Of a stretch of 64,000 nucleotides of DNA, positions 61,891 to 64,000 are shown piece by piece. A program made the translations under genes and the position numbers. The DNA is from an uncultured Aliiroseovarius sp. Lineage in GTDB: Bacteria > Pseudomonadota > Alphaproteobacteria > Rhodobacterales > Rhodobacteraceae. Numbering within the stretch: the stretch's first letter is position 1; each line of letters begins with the position of its first letter. The DNA lies in assembly GCF_947492455.1 (NCBI RefSeq), contig NZ_CANLNB010000001.1:496001-560000 (forward strand). Reading direction: 5' to 3'. Under the pieces are notes generated by a model. It was not told the origin of the DNA. It did no database searches and worked only from the letters and a program-made list of their open reading frames with translations.

Positions 61891-63219
61891 ATGAGCAACG
61901 CGTGGCTGACCATGAGCATGGGTGATCTGGGCCGGGGGATTGCGGCGGGGCAGATTGACCCGGTGGATCTTACGCGCACCTATCTGGACGCGATCAAAGC
62001 CCATCCATTTGGAGACCGCATCTATGCCCGGCTGACAGAAGAACGCGCCATGTCCGAGGCGCGCGCCGCATCAGTACGCGCGCGTGTTGGGCAACGTTTG
62101 GGTCTTTTGGACGGTGTGCCAATCAGCTGGAAAGACCTGTTTGATACGGCGGGTACAGCGACCGAATCCGGCTCTGCTCTATTGAAAGACCGCGTGCCGT
62201 CAGCGGATGCCGAGGTTTTGCGCAACGCGACCGCCGTCGGGATGATCTGCCTTGGCAAAACGCATATGAGCGAGCTGGCTTTTTCCGGCCTTGGCTTGAA
62301 CCCCATCACCGCGACCAGCCCCTGTGTGAACGATCATGACGCCGTGTCGGGCGGTAGTTCGTCTGGCGCGGCGACCTCGGTCGCGTTTGGCCTTGCCCCG
62401 TGTGGGATCGGGTCGGACACCGGGGGATCGGTGAGGATCCCCTCGGCGTGGAACGATCTGGTTGGGTTGAAGACGACCTCGGGCCGGGTATCGCTGAAGG
62501 GCGTGGTGCCCTTGGTGGCCAGCTTTGACACGGTTGGCCCCTTGTGCCGCACGGTCGAAGATGCCGCCCTGATGCTGGCCGCGCTGGAAGGCAGGGCGCC
62601 CGCCGATCTGCGCGGGGCATCCTTGAAAAACACGCGCCTTCTGGTGCTGGAAAACGGGTTCGAGGGCTGCCGGGACGAACCGCTGGCCGGGTTCGACAGT
62701 GCGCTGGGCCGCATCATGGACGGCGGCGCGACGGTCAAACGTCTGCACCTGCCCATCGTGGACGAGGCGCTGGCCATGTCCGGCGTATTGTTCACCACCG
62801 AGGCATACGCTACGTGGCGCGAGGAAATCGAAGCCCAGCCCGATCTGATGTTCGGCGAAATCCGTGAACGGTTCATGGCGGGCGCGTCCTTCTCGGGTGC
62901 GGATTTTGTGGCGGCGTGGCAGCGGCTTGACGAGATACGCGCCGAATTCCTCTCCGAAATCGCCGGGTATGACGCGGTAGTCCTTCCGACCTCGGCCATC
63001 ATGCCGCCCAATGTGGATCGCCTGATGTCGGACCATGACTACTACGTCGAAGAAAACCTCTGGGCGCTGCGCAATACGCGGATCGGGAACTTGCTGGGCC
63101 TCTGCGGGCTAAGCCTGCCGACCGGGCTGCCCTCGACCGGGATCATGCTTCTGGGCGCGCCGATGGGCGAAGAACGCCTGCTGCGCCTTGGTGCTGCCTG
63201 CGAGGCCGTGTTGTCCTAA
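61891..63219 (+). CDS. Amidase signature family protein
   Basis: A 442-residue amidase. The catalytic triad is visible: Lys in PISWKDLFD, Ser in SGGSSSGAA, and the nucleophile Ser in GSDTGGSVRIP. It cleaves amide bonds; the substrate is unknown, and it is not obviously GatA, since no gatC/gatB neighbours exist. GGAGGCTGGG precedes the ATG. The gap 63220-63349 holds no gene. Confidence 0.88.
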   Translation: MSNAWLTMSMGDLGRGIAAGQIDPVDLTRTYLDAIKAHPFGDRIYARLTEERAMSEARAASVRARVGQRLGLLDGVPISWKDLFDTAGTATESGSALLKDRVPSADAEVLRNATAVGMICLGKTHMSELAFSGLGLNPITATSPCVNDHDAVSGGSSSGAATSVAFGLAPCGIGSDTGGSVRIPSAWNDLVGLKTTSGRVSLKGVVPLVASFDTVGPLCRTVEDAALMLAALEGRAPADLRGASLKNTRLLVLENGFEGCRDEPLAGFDSALGRIMDGGATVKRLHLPIVDEALAMSGVLFTTEAYATWREEIEAQPDLMFGEIRERFMAGASFSGADFVAAWQRLDEIRAEFLSEIAGYDAVVLPTSAIMPPNVDRLMSDHDYYVEENLWALRNTRIGNLLGLCGLSLPTGLPSTGIMLLGAPMGEERLLRLGAACEAVLS

Positions 63220-63349
63220 AAGCCACAACCAGCCCGCCCAAGCGTCGATTTTTACGGCGAAATTCTGGACCAGCCGGGATTTGCAGGCTATCGTCATCGG
63301 TAACGGGGCGACATGATCCCGAAAACTGAGGCAGTATAAAGACGTTCCA

Positions 63350-64000
63350 ATGACGTTTCCCGAGCGGTATTCCGGCTTGCCCGAGTATGCATTCCCGCGT
63401 TTGCGGACCCTTCTCGACGCTCATGCGCCGGGGGGCGAGGTCATGCATATGACCATTGGCGAGCCCAAGCATCCTTTCCCCAGCTGGGTTCCTGAAATAC
63501 TGGCCCAAGCCATTGATGGATTTGGGAAATATCCGCCGAATGACGGTGCGCCCGAACTGCTGAATGCGATCTCTGGCTGGCTGGATCGCCGCTATGGCGT
63601 GGATGTTCCTTCCGATCAGATCATGGCGCTGAACGGCACGCGCGAAGGTCTGTTCAACGCGTTGATCGCGCTGTGCCCCGAACAGACGGCGCGTGGCGAA
63701 AAGCCCGTCGTTCTGATCCCGAACCCGTTTTATCAGGTCTATGCGGTGGCCGCTGTGACGGTTGGCGCGGAACCCGTGTTCCTGCCCGCGACCCCCGACA
63801 ACAACTTCCTGCCGGACTATTCGAGGCTGCCGCCTGAGATCCTGAACCGGACCGAGGTCGCCTTCATCTGTTCGCCCACCAACCCGCAAGGGGCCGTGGC
63901 GGATCGTGACTACTGGGCCAACCTAATCGCGCTGGCCGAGAAGTATGATTTCAAGATCTTCGCCGACGAATGCTATTCCGAGATCTATCGCGATACCCCG
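63350..64000 (+). CDS. Class I/II PLP aminotransferase, N-terminal part
   Basis: 217 codons to the window end, with no stop. Starts MTFPERYSGLPEYAFPRLR; TIGEPKHPFPSWV and GKYPPNDGAPELLNAI, LNGTREGLFNALIAL (PLP phosphate site), NPFYQVYAVAA and CSPTNPQGAVADRDYW are aminotransferase features; FADECYSEIYRD ends the visible part. The PLP lysine lies outside the window. It could be a succinyldiaminopimelate-type aminotransferase. Ribosome site is weak. Confidence 0.85.
   Translation, partial: MTFPERYSGLPEYAFPRLRTLLDAHAPGGEVMHMTIGEPKHPFPSWVPEILAQAIDGFGKYPPNDGAPELLNAISGWLDRRYGVDVPSDQIMALNGTREGLFNALIALCPEQTARGEKPVVLIPNPFYQVYAVAAVTVGAEPVFLPATPDNNFLPDYSRLPPEILNRTEVAFICSPTNPQGAVADRDYWANLIALAEKYDFKIFADECYSEIYRDTP

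Overview
The window looks like a chromosomal segment of a Rhodobacteraceae (Roseobacter-group) alphaproteobacterium. Indicators are the high-GC core genes, a petP-petR-like MarR/OmpR pair next to ilvE, the order histone-deacetylase-like gene, xseB, ispA, dxs, a gltD-gltB operon next to uppP, a complex I NDUFA9-type gene, and a NaChBac-type sodium channel. Assignment rests on recognised protein families only; no database search was possible.

1-26.1 kb is mostly core metabolism. It holds the 3' end of aroC, a CcdA/thioredoxin redox pair, an EamA exporter, an HU-type protein, an amn-ade purine salvage pair, a Rossmann epimerase overlapping a voltage-gated sodium channel gene, an isoprenoid operon, petP/petR, ilvE, queG, a GST, mtgA, a DM13 protein, gltD-gltB and uppP. 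A composite repeat with terminator-like hairpins sits in four intergenic gaps.

26.13-37.92 kb is an accessory block inserted between the convergent core genes uppP and NDUFA9. All its genes read on the minus strand: a zinc-ribbon, DDE-transposase-like protein, a type I restriction-modification system (hsdM-hsdS-hsdR), a decayed second copy of the zinc-ribbon gene, and a three-gene CBASS antiphage system (CD-NTase, stand-alone E2-like protein, HNH-SAVED effector). Both outer borders carry similar ~55 bp sequences in opposite orientation, so the block may be or have been one mobile unit.

39.13-48.32 kb is a second, independent island in a tRNA-Leu(CAG) gene. It is bounded by a perfect 17 bp repeat of the tRNA 3' end and starts with a tyrosine recombinase. 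Cargo is a GHKL/MORC-like ATPase, a ParB-like protein, a serine resolvase with a res-like site, and a translationally coupled AAA ATPase (DUF3696-like) plus a probable TOPRIM protein, which is the best candidate for an undescribed or divergent defence system. The interior is visibly more AT-rich than the flanks.

48.6-56.6 kb is a surface-glycan region with two sulfotransferase-like proteins, a GT61-like transferase, a GT32-like transferase and three related GT2-type transferases. 57.1-64 kb returns to core-like genes: TadE/TadG-like pilus proteins, a sulfatase, a UbiH-family hydroxylase, an amidase and the start of a class I/II aminotransferase cut by the window end.
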